Source: Phytoseiulus persimilis
Lineage: Eukaryota; Arthropoda; Arachnida; Mesostigmata; Phytoseiidae
Reading direction: 5' to 3'
Length of the DNA stretch: 64,000 bases
Assembly (NCBI GenBank): GCA_037576195.1
Contig: CM075104.1
Location: 26,056,211-26,120,210 of the forward strand
Under the pieces are notes generated by a model that did no database searches, was not told the origin of the DNA, and worked only from the letters and a program-made list of their open reading frames with translations. This document shows positions 23,601 through 34,240 of the stretch, piece by piece. The stretch's first letter is position 1; each line of letters opens with the position of its first letter. The position numbers and the translations under genes are program-made.

Positions 23601-26600
23601 CGGCACGGTCGCGCGTAAGATAAAGGCGACAGATTCTGTCGTCGTTGTGACTACGACCGTCGTCGCCGTAGTCATTAACAAAAGGCACATATGATCAGCC
23701 ACAGCAGCCAGCCGCATCTATGTGCATCGAATACTGGGTTTCTAAAATCGGTCAGCTGTCGGCGAATCTCAAACGCCGGTGTTCGGGGAAATCTGACACG
23801 AACTACTGTGTTTATCGACGTGGTGAACGAGCATCTCGTGTCCGTGCGACCTCAAATCGATCGCTCCTGAAAGAAAATGGAACCCCGGGAAGAGGATGCA
23901 CAGCGCGCGAGCCTTACGCTGGGAACGTTGGCTTTCTGAACTGCATTCTGCCGAAGTCATTCACAGAGCTCTCGAATCCGATTCCTGCAAGTCCCGGCTG
24001 AGGCGGCGCGACTTCTACAGAGCCCGTGTCCGCGGTGCTGAAGCGTTCTTTCGGCCGTATCGTCTTCCCCTATACTTTGATTTCGTCTCTTTATTCTCCG
24101 TGATAAGCGAGGCACTTACTCGTCTATAAAAATTTTCGAGGCTGGCGGCTCCGAGCAAAAGGAAACTCAGCGAAAATAATAAAAGTTTCGCTCGGAGCGG
24201 GTTTGAGGTCCGCCGCTAGCTTTCACTAGCCGGACCGATTCTATCCTCCTTTCGGAGACAGTCTGCGCCTTCTACTCTCGCGGCGATAAGACCGTGCGTT
24301 ACGGGACTCACTCGCAAACATCCCTGCCCCCGCCACTACCCGGCATCTCTTTGGCCACCGTCGTTCATCGATGGCTAACTATGTGGCTTGCCGACCAACC
24401 GAGCGGCGACCTGCCATCCTCCCTCCGCCTCCTCTCGTTATCAGAGTTTCTTTCTGCAGCTAAACCAGAAGCGCTAGCTCCGATATCACTACGTTTGTGC
24501 GACAAGCTTATCGCGACATAGAAGCCACTGTGTCTATATCTAGTATCTTTCGCGTCACGCGGTCTCTTGCTTTCTTTTTTCGGTTTCTTCTTTCTCGCTT
24601 GTCTCCGACGAAGGTTTGTCGGCCGCAACAAATTCCGTCTAATTGTTCCCCTCCGGTAGACCACGAACGCTTCAGTGTCTCTGACCCGTTGGGGGCTAGC
24701 TCTCGGTCGCGCTAGCCCTCGATAGAGACGATGAGAATATTCCGGCAGGGGAACCGCGCGAACGGAATTCGTCGAGTGAACTCTTGGCTCGCTCATATGT
24801 AGATTGAGCGAATCGACAACTCGCGTCAATATTCACTGTGTACTTCCTTTCCAGGAGAAACCTCACAAGTGCACCCTGTGTTCAAAATCGTTCCCTACGC
24901 CAGGCGACTTGAAGAGCCACATGTACGTCCATTCGGGATCCTGGCCCTACAAGTGTCATATCTGCAATCGTGGTTTCAGCAAACAGACAAATCTCAAGAA
25001 CCACATTTTTCTGCACACCGGTAAGTGTCTCGCTCTTCATCTCGCGCTTCGCGAGCTCTTGCATGCGCGCTCCCCCTTCTCGAACTGAGCTCACCAGTAT
25101 CTTCAAAGCAATGCTCTTGTGCTCGCTACGCTCACCGTCGATGCTGACCGAGTCAGATGTCCGCTGGGAGAAAAATGGCTCAGAATCAATATTGTAGAAG
25201 CATAATAGCTTCGCTATCGTCGGAGAAGAAAGTGGGAGTGCCTGATATTTCTATCCGTTGAGCCGAAAAGTGAAACAACGCAACTTGGCTCACTGCGTGC
25301 GTCTCCCAAGATCATCAATATTGACCACTCGGCTTTCGTTCAGAACTTCACGGGAAACCTTAGTTGGTCGTATTCAGTTTCGAACACAACTCCGATATTA
25401 CCGCGGCAACTGGACTCGGCGAGAATGCAATCAGATCGGACGCTGGCCGGCGTCGCGATTCGAGCGATAGACGCTGGAAGCGAGGTCGTGTGACGAACTC
25501 GGGTCGGTGCTCACGCACCCTGTCGCAGCATGCCCTTGAAGTTGACGCCGACGGCAAGGGTGGAGTTGGCGGAGCACTCTCGGAACGCACAAGCAGACCA
25601 ATACCCAGAACGAAGCTCGTGTCCAACAGCTCTGTATCTTCTGTGGACTGTTTCCTCTGGCTCATGTGGTTCGTCGCTTTCTTCTGCAACGGCGGAAGAA
25701 CTATCTGCGCACGAATCCCGATGAATTTTAATTCCTCTGAAGGTTAAGGAACTCGAAAAAGCACATCTCCACGCGAAGGAGCGCTGTCGACAGCCAGCGT
25801 TTCAGAAGAGCACTCTGCAAACAGTGCGCGGGATAGAAGGGAGATGAAACTCAACAATGATCCGGCGTTGCTGCGTCACCGACTTCGCGAGAACTCGCTG
25901 CGCGCATAAATCACAGGAACGGCATCACACACGTCAGATGAGAATATTAGCAAGAGCTAGTTCAACAATGCCATGGCACCCTTCAGCTGGGAGTTCCGGA
26001 ACGGATCCACGTCTGGGAGAAGAATCTGGAACTTATCTCGTACTGGATCGGCAGAATCCATTGGGATGGCGGGCTGCGGATTTAATTCAGCTTTTTCTGA
26101 AGCTTTTAACGCAGAATGAAGTCGAGCGACGGGATCGTGAGCCCGAGGCACATCGTGATCTCAACGCCATTTGATCTGGGCCAATCGTGAGCTGGCTTTT
26201 AGATAATGTTTACAAGTGTATTATATCTGTTTGATGGAATGGAAGGCATTACTCGCTCTCTCGCTGCTTCAACTGCATCGGCTAATACCGTTTCTGGTGC
26301 CGTGGCGGGGATACCGACGCGGAGACGCCGCTACTCCGCGCTTTCTGGCTATCGGTGACACCTCAAATCATCCGAATTATCTCGCAACGACGGATGGATT
26401 GATGAACAGCCAATGAACATGAGCAAATTTCATAACAGATAGACAACCACCCGATTCCGGAGGCCCAAACGAGAATGGAGAAAAATAAGAGCTAATGCAG
26501 CCCAGATAGCGAATGCTCCACCAGAGAAGACGTAACCGTCTCGGCGAACTTCGATCGTTTCGGCTTAGCTGACGCTTGAGGAAAGTCCCTCCGTTGACTG

Positions 26601-29600
26601 ACTGACTGACTACCGACCGACCGACCGATCGATGGATCGATCGACTCTTGGTCAATCGGTCCGCCAGCCCGGTCTCCGTGCGGAACGTCGGTTAGTCAGT
26701 TATCAGAAATCCTAATAAGCTGGATCCTGGTGTCACCTAGCGGGGGGTTCGGAGCCGCGTAATGGAACGCTTAGCGCTCGAATCGATTGAACCACGAGTA
26801 TTACTGAAAATGTTTCGCGGAACCGGGAGCTGCCCGTTCCAACGTCATTAAGGTTTGCGCAAACTCCGTAAAGACGCCACTGAACTACGACGGTCACATC
26901 GACCGAGCGTGACGTTTGCTCCACTCCGATTGGAACATCCCCGCTACCTGCCGAGAGAGAGCCCGGCACGGGAGGACCGCCATCGAAAGGTTCCGGAGAG
27001 TCCGATTTGGATCTGGGCTGCTGGTATTGTAGCGTGCGCTGGAGGGATCAAAAGCGGTTATCGAGGCCCCGTTGTCGTTGACTTTCTGTCAGACAGCCAG
27101 GCGGTGGTGGCGCCCATAGGTCGTCTCCCGGCTAAGTTGCTGCTGCCCTTGCTGAACCCTCCGAACGCTTGCCACGACTCCTTTGCCTCGTTCGGTCGCT
27201 CACTCACTCACCGTTAGCTTCAATTGAACTCTGGTTGCAGAAGTAAGCAAAGCCAACTGAACCATAGGGGCGGACTTGATCGTTAGCGGTCGGATCACGA
27301 CCGTCGTGCGATGACGAGTTAATATGAATCCCGAAACTGAGGACCGACGTGAGCAGATCACAGATACACGGTGACTGACACACTCGCTGCCGTCATCGAT
27401 CATGCCCGAAGAGGAAGACTTCTCGACCCGATCGGACAGGATGGTCGTCTCATTCTCAACCTCCTTTGGCACCCAGCTCACCGATGGGTTCTTTCAGCCG
27501 GTCGTTCCCTAAACTAGTCGATAGCTCGATGCTGTCGGAGCCGCGGTCCAACCACCGGGCTTGATGGCGGTGAAGGCTGTGGTGGTGAGTAGATAGCGAT
27601 CGTGTGAAGATCCTTCTCGCTCCGTCCCGCTGAGTCTTCGAGGGCGGCCACTCATTGAGAACAAAATCATCCCTGATCCAACCCTCCTATGCTTCAGAGA
27701 CAAAAAACCGACGACAAAAAAGCCAAGCGCAACAGAGAATCGGCGCATTTTTGAAACACCACCCTTCATTCCTTCTGCTGTTTTGACAGTTGACTTGCCA
27801 GCGAGCCAGCGGCGGCGGCGGCGACGACGGCGGCACGAACAGCGCGCCAGATACATAGCTGGAGCATGCGAGCGAAGCAGCGACCAACCCAACCCAGTCG
27901 GGCACCGTTTCGTCCGATAACCGGCCGCCAAGCAGCCATCGACAGTTAGCGGTTAGCCAACTTTCCTCCCGGATCACTCTCGATCTGTCCCTATCTATTC
28001 ATCTATCTACTATCTATTTATCCGCCCGTCAATTTATTATCTATCCATCGGGCTGACGAGCGGACTGGCTGGCTGGACGGCTACCGGGCTGGCTGGCTAC
28101 TTCTACAACAGCGAAGATCCTCGGCGCTATCAAATTGATTGGTTTAAGAAGATAGCGCTCGTGGAAAAAGGCAGCAGCGTGATCTATCGGCCCCCATTTA
28201 CAAGCAATTATCCGCAGGATATATTTGCGATAACAAACGAGATGAGAACGGTGCGAGCCGAAGCTTCATCCAGTTAGGAGTTACCGTTTCGTCACCGCAA
28301 CGAATCAAGACGCTCAACAACGATTCATTTGTTGGAAGTGTCCTCGCCAAGACCGGAGGCGAAGATTGGTCGCGGTGTTCCTGCGTAATCGAACCGGGTC
28401 CGAACGGCATTGGAAATCTCCGCTGTCGATAGCTCCGCGGCTTTCCCCCAGAAAACCGTGGGAAATCGCGCTGCTCCTCTGACCAGTGCTGGGAACAATG
28501 CGCCGGGAGCCTTCGGATACATTTCAGAAAGTTTTAGAGATAAACCTCCATGAGACTCAGTTCGTCATCCCGCCACCGATAGCTTCCGTCGTGGAGACCT
28601 GTCTTATGAAGACCCTGACAATGATAATACCAGGCATTGTTGACTGATGGAATGAGTTGAGGCTGAAACGAAGTGGTGCCCGGAGATTAGCCAGTCATGG
28701 CATCGGCGAAGCAGAGGTCGGAGCCGGACTATCTCTCGAGAAATCAGCCCGTATTCCGAAGAGAAATATCGACCGCACGCAGGGAGATGCGCATTGGGAT
28801 CCTCCCCAGACGGATGCGGGCGAGCTCGCTCGCACGGCCAGCGCAGTATGCATGCACACAGTGGCATGCACAACATGCAGGTCTGGTCAGCTGACTGACT
28901 GGCTGGATGACTCTCCGTCTACCACACCATCGAGCCGAGCCTGCTCCGTGCGCTGCGGAAGAGCATGTGTTCTCCGCGAAAGATAAGGAACGACAAGCCG
29001 AGAGAACGCATCTGCTCTTAACACAGAAACGGCACAAGTACGGTCATGCTTGCTCCTGTTAAATCCGCGGACTCATGAGATGAACTGAGGCCGATTTCGC
29101 AAGTGGCTGGCTTGCCGGCGCTTCTCTCGGTGGCGTTCTGCCCACTCGACGGAGTGCGGGATCGAATGTCACTAAGTATACAGCGCTGGTTTCGGTCCGT
29201 CGCGCTATGTAATCAATTGACCGCAGGTTCTCTCGGTGAGAGACTGAGCAGATGCTGCTGCTGCCGCCGCCGCTGCTGCTGCTGCTCTTCCCAGAATTGT
29301 CCCGGATGCAGAAAGCAAGTAGTCGGGCCAACGTGTATGCACGCTGTTTTGACCCCTGAAATTACAGACTTCGACTAGCTGGTAGCCGACGGGCCGATGG
29401 TCGTCACAGAGACTACCACGGGCCACATGAGAGCACAGCGATTTTGTTTACTATGAGCGACGGTTGGGGTGACGGTTCTAAGGAATCCCGGGAACATGTC
29501 AGTCGTGACGACGCAATGAATGGTACTCATCAGCTCGTTGTCGGAACGTGTCATATGGCTCCATCGGACTGTAACCCCAGGTTAACCTCAGTGCCCAATG

Positions 29601-32600
29601 AAAATCCAATCGGAGAAGCTCAACCGGAAGAGAGACACCGCGACATCTTGATGCGAAGCTTCAAATTCGATGAACCATGCGCCGTAAGCGTTCGGAGACA
29701 GGCTCAGGGATTCTTATCTAATCGCTTGTTTCTGATTCAATTTCCGTGAGGATCTAGAAGAGAGTCCTTAACCGTCTTCCATGGTTCTAGCCGATCCATC
29801 CTCGTCGCTTACGTTTGCCGAAGCAGAGCAAGCTCTGTACTCTTATCGGGCCAAGCAGCAAAAAAAAAAAAACGTTCAGGAGCGTTCGACCGCATTACGT
29901 GGCAGAAAATCATAAATAACAAAATCATAGAGATGGCTTCTCCCGCCGCCGCGACTATTCGGCCGTCGTCTTCTTCTCGTCTTGCCTGATTCGTTGAGTC
30001 GCAGAAGCCAATTATATCGGATTCTAGCAATAAATTGTTGTTGAGGCGAGACGACAGCGCACAGTAGCTTTGCTCCTCGCTCTTGATTCGGCTGTTGCCG
30101 CTGCTGCCGGTTCTGGCAACAGTAGTGCTGCTGCTCCTGCTCAGAAATGAAGTAGAAAGTCGATGATGCTGATGGAGGAGACGACGACGACGAAGTGAAG
30201 AGCGATCGCTGAAGGAAAGCGGGCGGGCAATGAGGCGGTGGTGATGCTGCAACTGCCGCCACCGCCGCTGCTGAGGATGAGGATGTAGACGGTGGCCTCT
30301 GTGGTCATCTTCGACTTGTCTCGTGCCCCATCGGTACAGAATATGAACTTTGTCAACCCACGGTCTCCCATCTGGACTCCTTTTCAAGGGAATGGAATTG
30401 ACACGCAAAGACTCACCCGAGTCCAGCACCTTTGTGCGACATCTGCCTCGACCGCCAGTGAGCGCGCCTATCTGAACACGGTTTCGTCGTCGATCGGATA
30501 ACGATGTACAGTGTGGAAAAGAGCTGATCCGATGTGGGCTTCTGTCCGTCTTCACGCTGCAGTTGACAAAGAGATGACGATCTGCTCAGGGCGAACCACC
30601 GTCGATCGCCGCGACGGCGTTCTTGGGACGAAACTGTGGGAACCGATCGTTTCGCAGGCGACCCCTCATAATCAATTGTTGTCTTGGCCATCGAGATTCG
30701 GGGAAACTGAAACAAAGCTCTGCTGTGTGAAATCTACACTCCGGCAGCGGGACGGCGGCAGGCGAAAAAGCGAACGCTACACGGCAGATAAACGAATATG
30801 CTTCTCGGTATTTCGGCTGTGCGTAATCGGGGTTCGCGCCTCAATGAGCCTCACGGTTAGGATCGACGTCCAAATCGAAGTCGACGGAGGCTTCTAGGAA
30901 AACTCAATCTCGAAGCAAGACCAGGTGGTGGCATTGCCGGCGGTAAATTTCCGCGCTATAGCCGGTAACTTACTGGGCCTCAAATAGCGAGAAAAATATC
31001 GAAAGAAACAAGAGAGCCTACGGGTAGCTCCTAAACAAACGATCAAATTCACGATAAAGCTCACGCACCATAGCCAACAACTGCCCGGCCGACGAGAGCG
31101 GCTGTGCGAAATATTCGGGGGCGGACGAATCAGAAGTGATCCAAAGGGTTGACGATTCTCTCAAAGAGCAAAAACCTACTGCCCCAGGAATCCGCTGGGG
31201 GGCTAGTTCAACCCATAGATCGCACTGGCGAGTCACGAAAGAAGACTCTGGAAAACGCGAAACCGTCCGGTCGGAATATGAAACAAGTTTGTCGAGCTGG
31301 GGACATCTATCTCCACGCATCGATGAGTATTAAGTGTTGTTGGTGGTGGTGATGATGGTGATCGTGACACTCGTCGATTTTTTTGTTCGCACGCAAAAAT
31401 CAACGCTGAGGAGACCCAAGCTTGTCTCCAAGTCCACTGCTCTTCACATTTCGGACGGGGCCAGTCAATTCGCAATCTTCGCCGCTGTTCGTTCAGTCTC
31501 TTGTGTTTTGAGTGGCGGCTGTCGAAGCCAAGACCAGGTCCATTTTTGTTGTCTGAGGTTATCCTTCTGACAGGGCGCTATTAACCTTCTGCTTCGGCTG
31601 CCACGGTAGCTGAACGAGCGACCGATCGGCCAGTCGCTTCGCTCATTCGTTCGTTCGTTCGCTCGCTCGCCCGCTCGCCTGCTCGCTGACGGCTTACATG
31701 ATACATTTTTAGACAAGCACTAAGCCTGAGAGAGAAAAGCGAACCAAGTGTCGTGGACATCGACAATTTTGGCAGCAGACGACGTCGACAACAACGTGAA
31801 CGTCGACGCCATCGGCTGAGCTAGATTTGCTTCTTCGCGACAGCGGCTAACCTTTATATTCCTCTATACTTTCCAGGGGACAAACCGCATATCTGCGAAA
31901 TTTGCAACAAGCGATTCGCTCTCGCATGCAACCTTCGCGCTCACCTCAAGACGCATGAAGGTAGGTTTCGGGCCAGTAGGATTTACCGATAAGGCGCTCC
32001 GTGGTCAGAGAGATTCCCCGAAATTCGCGCTCATATGTTCTCGGGAGAGAGTTGTCAAGCAACTCCTTGCCAATGTTCAGATCAGCGAGCGCGTCCGCCG
32101 ATCGCAAGTTATGGACTATGCGGAGTCTTTCTGAGAAGAGGCTAATGCGAGTTCCGGGGAACAAACAGAAGCGCAATCCGTCGATAGGCGGCTGTTTCTT
32201 GGAATCGGAGGAATAGTACACGCCTAAGGCGAGCTCGGGGAACGTGATTCTCATCGATGAAGCCAGTCAGGGAATGACATCGTTGTAAAGCCCCGTCTGC
32301 GGATGTCGTGCGAGCTTTGTCTCTGCTGTGACAATCATAACGTTGTTGAGACGGCATTGTCGATTATGGGTGTTATCGTTTGTTTATGACCACTGGTATT
32401 GGTCAATATGGCTCGGTTTATACTGGGTCGCCTATCGTCGCACACTTGCTCCTTCGTTCTCGGGAAGCTGTGCAGCAGACGGTAGCGCACGCACTGAGCT
32501 GTTCAGGTTCACAGACGAAACAAATTTTCACTTAGGGCTTCTAAGGTTTCTTTGGCGCTCAGCCGCTCATCATCATGCCGGCCCTCCCTTGCTCTACAAA

Positions 32601-33389
32601 TATTTAAACCACAAAGGGCGGCAACCATGAAGCACATTACAAGAAGAGTGAACCGATGAAGAAAGAGGAGAAATCAATCTTCACGATTAAGGAAGGGCTA
32701 TCCTTTATTGAACGATGCCTCGATAGGGGCCGATTGGCCGCCTGGTTGGCTGCTCCTCTCAGTGACCAACTTGGTTGGCTCGCTGCTCTTAGTTGGTTAT
32801 TTTTCCCGCACTTAATTACTGAGTGGACGCCTCTCCGACTGCCTCGGGCCGAATCGAGGACAATTTCCGATGTTGCCGCCGGTAGATCTCGCGTCCGATA
32901 CTCGCTGAAGAGCGATGCGCCAGCCGCAGAAGACCACAGACCCTGTCGCGGTGGTTTGCCACTTTTAAGCGGAGTAATTAATGATCGCGTACCGGTTTGG
33001 CTCTGAAAACTTCGCGACCAGCGCCTCCCTTCTGACCACAGAGTCATATTTTAATCTCCATCATCTCCTCTATTTCAGAACAAACACAGCTCGACAAGAC
33101 TCAGTGCCCGCAGTGTGACAAGTTCCCATGCGAGTGCAAAGCCCTCGAGAAGGACAAGGACATGGAGGAGCACTCCAGTGATGGCGCTTCTGACTCGGGC
33201 TCCGACATCAACAACAAGGCTCCAGGTTCAACTTCGGACAAACCGCCGCATTTCAACCTGTTCGGCTCCATGCTGGACCAGATGATGTTGGCTAGTTATC
33301 AGCAGCAGATGAGCGCCTTCATGCCTCCGGCTTTGCGGGCTCTTAAAATGTTCCAAGAGGGCGGTTTCGCCCTACCTACGCCTCCGTGA
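8423..33389 (+). CDS. PRDM-family zinc-finger transcription factor (seven exons, 530 aa predicted)
   Basis: Joined exons are 8423-8605, 18330-18633, 22260-22614, 22698-22887, 24855-25020, 31877-31960 and 33079-33389. All introns are GT-AG. Phases match at every junction (0, 1, 2, 0, 1, 1) and the total is 1,593 nt ending in TGA. The protein has a PR/SET domain (about residues 8-145, with CNWVRFLR at 83-90), a PLDLS motif at 165-169, six C2H2 fingers at about 266-286, 294-314, 322-342, 350-370, 378-398 and 406-426, and a tail with CPQC (437-440) and CEC (445-447). PRDM proteins are nuclear DNA-binding regulators. Many lack strong methyltransferase activity and recruit co-repressors, and PxDLS motifs bind CtBP. 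A repressor role is inferred. The finger number equals that of vertebrate PRDM14, but the PR domain reads differently, so I give no symbol. The ATG at 8423 has an in-frame TGA 27 nt upstream. A further exon inside intron 1 cannot be excluded. Confidence 0.88.
12681..12744 (+). repeat. Exact 32-bp tandem duplication
   Basis: Two identical 32-bp units (12681-12712 and 12713-12744) starting AACTCATGAGG, followed by a partial third start (AACTCATT). No mismatches, so the duplication is recent. It sits in intron 1. Confidence 0.95.
13461..13496. repeat. (GTCC)n/(GTCT)n microsatellite
   Basis: CTGT and CCGT tetranucleotide units in tandem within intron 1. Confidence 0.9.
14474..14499. repeat. (CGCT)n microsatellite with a variant unit
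   Basis: CGCT units interrupted by CACT, in intron 1. Confidence 0.8.
15425..15453. repeat. (GCGA)n then (ACGA)n compound microsatellite
   Basis: GCGA units change to AACG units, in intron 1. Confidence 0.85.
18330..18633 (+). CDS. Exon 2 of the PRDM gene: core of the PR/SET domain
   Basis: It encodes residues 62-162 plus one base of codon 163. The acceptor CATTTCAG|ATC is phase 0 and the donor AAG|GTGAGT is phase 1. The sequence reads [12 protein letters not shown], then CNWVRFLR, a hydrophobic strand ([17 protein letters not shown]), and a GGELVAFL strand that corresponds to the E-L-x-V-x-Y end of PR domains. The NHxC catalytic motif of classical SET methyltransferases is absent, as is usual for PR domains. 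The end ([14 protein letters not shown]) leads straight into the PLDLS motif of the next exon. The + strand also has two other long open frames here, and both are shadows. Confidence 0.88.
18634..22259 (+). other. Intron 2 of the PRDM gene (3.6 kb)
   Basis: GTGAGT to TTGCAG, phase 1. Contains GAGC-type simple repeats near 19.0 kb. The long minus frame 20280-21377 (365 codons) has no recognisable domain. The last 220 nt before exon 3 are open in the exon 3 frame. Confidence 0.7.
18999..19020. repeat. (GAGC)n microsatellite
   Basis: Five tandem AGCG-type units near the start of intron 2. Confidence 0.9.
22260..22614 (+). CDS. Exon 3 of the PRDM gene: PLDLS motif, Ser/Pro-rich linker, first half of zinc finger 1
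   Basis: The acceptor TTTGCAG|AA completes a Glu codon with the last base of exon 2. The peptide starts [15 protein letters not shown] is a match to the CtBP-binding PxDLS motif that is also present in PRDM3/PRDM16 and other repressors. A linker of about 95 residues rich in Ser, Pro and Thr follows (for example [14 protein letters not shown]), then [20 protein letters not shown]. The finger's two cysteines are here, and its histidines come from exon 4. The donor is GACG|GTAAGG, phase 2. The frame stays open upstream to 22037, with in-frame ATGs at 22070, 22106 and 22115. Confidence 0.92.
22698..22887 (+). CDS. Exon 4 of the PRDM gene: end of finger 1, fingers 2 and 3
   Basis: The acceptor ATCTCAG|ACACATG restores Arg-His-Met-Arg-Thr-His. 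Canonical linkers (TGEKPH, SGEKPH) join the fingers. Finger 2 is [21 protein letters not shown] in two pieces of helix and hairpin, and finger 3 has CNVC with HRMTH. The helix positions that contact DNA are variable and intact, and all zinc ligands are present. The donor is AAA|GTGAGT, phase 0. The intron separating exons 3 and 4 is only 83 bp (22615-22697), in contrast to its kilobase-scale neighbours. Confidence 0.95.
22888..24854 (+). other. Intron 4 of the PRDM gene (2.0 kb)
   Basis: GTGAGT to TTCCAG, phase 0. Includes a TTCG repeat near 23.3 kb and GCTGCTG-rich sequence near 23.37 kb. No gene seen. Confidence 0.75.
23304..23320. repeat. (TTCG)n microsatellite
   Basis: Four GTTC units in intron 4. 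Confidence 0.85.
24855..25020 (+). CDS. Exon 5 of the PRDM gene: zinc fingers 4 and 5
   Basis: The acceptor TTTCCAG|GAGAAACCTCAC begins exactly with the linker EKPHK, phase 0. Finger 4 runs from CTLC to HMYVH and finger 5 from CHIC to HIFLH. The linker between them (SGSWPYK) departs from TGEKP, which in C2H2 proteins often marks a change in how the fingers track the DNA groove; that reading is an inference. The donor CACCG|GTAAGT is phase 1. Both fingers keep all ligands. Confidence 0.95.
26593..26644. repeat. (GACT)n/(GACC)n/(GATC)n compound microsatellite
   Basis: Three successive tetranucleotide motifs, each one base different from the last (GACT, GACC, GATC/GATG). This suggests growth from one array by point change and re-expansion. 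Intron 5. Confidence 0.9.
27809..27835. repeat. (GGC)n/(GAC)n trinucleotide tract
   Basis: GGC units followed by GAC units in intron 5. Confidence 0.8.
27992..28101. repeat. (CTAT)n and (GGCT)n compound microsatellite
   Basis: Degenerate CTAT/CTATTT units followed by GGCTGGCT units, in intron 5. Confidence 0.85.
29251..29287. repeat. (CTG)n/(CCG)n trinucleotide tract
   Basis: GCTGCTG, then CCGCCGC, then CTGCTGCTG, in intron 5. Confidence 0.9.
31641..31688. repeat. (TTCG)n/(CTCG)n compound microsatellite
   Basis: TTCG units passing into CTCG, CCCG and CCTG variants, shortly before exon 6. Confidence 0.9.
31877..31960 (+). CDS. Exon 6 of the PRDM gene: zinc finger 6
   Basis: This is an 84-nt exon. 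The acceptor TTTCCAG|GG completes Gly of HTGDKPH, and the finger reads from CEIC through the [10 protein letters not shown] helix to HLKTH. The donor GAAG|GTAGGT is phase 1. The phases at both ends are the same, so skipping this exon would keep the reading frame and remove exactly one finger. Confidence 0.93.
31961..33078 (+). other. Intron 6 of the PRDM gene (1.1 kb)
   Basis: GTAGGT to TTTCAG, phase 1. Nothing else recognised inside it. Confidence 0.75.
33079..33389 (+). CDS. Exon 7 of the PRDM gene: C-terminal tail and stop
   Basis: The acceptor CTATTTCAG|AA completes a Glu codon. The tail of about 103 residues starts with a compact cysteine cluster (CPQC-x4-CEC), followed by an acidic Ser/Asp/Glu segment, then a hydrophobic Met/Gln/Leu-rich stretch ([13 protein letters not shown]) and a proline-containing end (FALPTPP). 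The stop is TGA at 33387-33389. I recognise no catalogued domain. The cysteine cluster could bind a metal, and the Met/Gln-rich part resembles an interaction surface; both ideas are inference. Confidence 0.88.
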
Positions 33390-34240
33390 TCTCCTCCGCC
33401 ATCCTCCTTCGAGCCTTCCTTCGTTTCTACCAACTATCCACCACAAAGCTAACCAGCTAGTAAGCCAACCGACGAGATTCTTCTGCTGGTTTCGCTGCAT
33501 CTGCTGCCACAGCGCATGGCGATCTCTGTGCCACAATTGTCCACAACGCTATGCCGGGCGATAACCTATCTCCACGAAGACGAGCACCACGCCTCGACCG
33601 ATGCAGTCATCGAAACGTCGTCGTACTAGTAATCTGACGGTCCGATACATGTTGGATGGACGGAGAAAAATTATCGACTGAAAAAATCAGTGGAATGAAA
33701 AAGCCAAGATACGATCAGATCGCAGACGTTCCTTGTCGCCACAGCTCTTTCAGTGCGGCAGCGCTGGGAGCAAAGTTTACAGAACTGGTTCAACCGCGGA
33801 AGAAAAGGCAGTAAGTTATGGTTCGGCGCTCAAGTTCCTTTAGGCGTAGTCACGCCAGCTATTTACGACGCGTAAAATGAAGCAATATAGACGCATATTC
33901 TTCAAGTACCTGAGGAGGAAACTGACGTTATAATTCTGTGTGTGTACAGAGCTCGCAACTGGAAAATTCATTCCAGCGCGTGACGTTTGAGGATCATGAC
34001 AAAAATAGGGTAGGGTTTGTAATCTAGTCTTTGAATTGAATATCAAGTGCAGCAATGGAGAAGAATACCGACATTTAGGTGATAATACGACAAGTTCAGA
34101 TATGAATCCTTATTTTATTTCAACGCAAACAAATAGTTGGACCATTGTAAATAGCTCGCATATCCACATATGATTCTTTCGACAGAAGAAATTAATTACG
34201 AACAAACTGAGGATGCGGTAATAAACTATTTTGAACACAA
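33390..34240 (+). other. Probable 3' UTR of the PRDM gene with polyadenylation signal
   Basis: No coding exon follows the stop. The second half of this stretch (about 33,840-34,230) is visibly richer in A and T than the flanks, as 3' UTRs often are. An AATAAA hexamer lies at 34220-34225, with T-rich sequence just after it. The end point is an inference. Confidence 0.4.

Larger units (their letters stand above)
25021..31876 (+). other. Intron 5 of the PRDM gene (6.9 kb)
   Basis: GTAAGT to TTCCAG, phase 1. Holds most of the compound microsatellites of the window (26.6, 28.0, 29.25 and 31.6 kb) and a 13-base A run near 29,869. No nested gene recognised on either strand. Confidence 0.75.
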
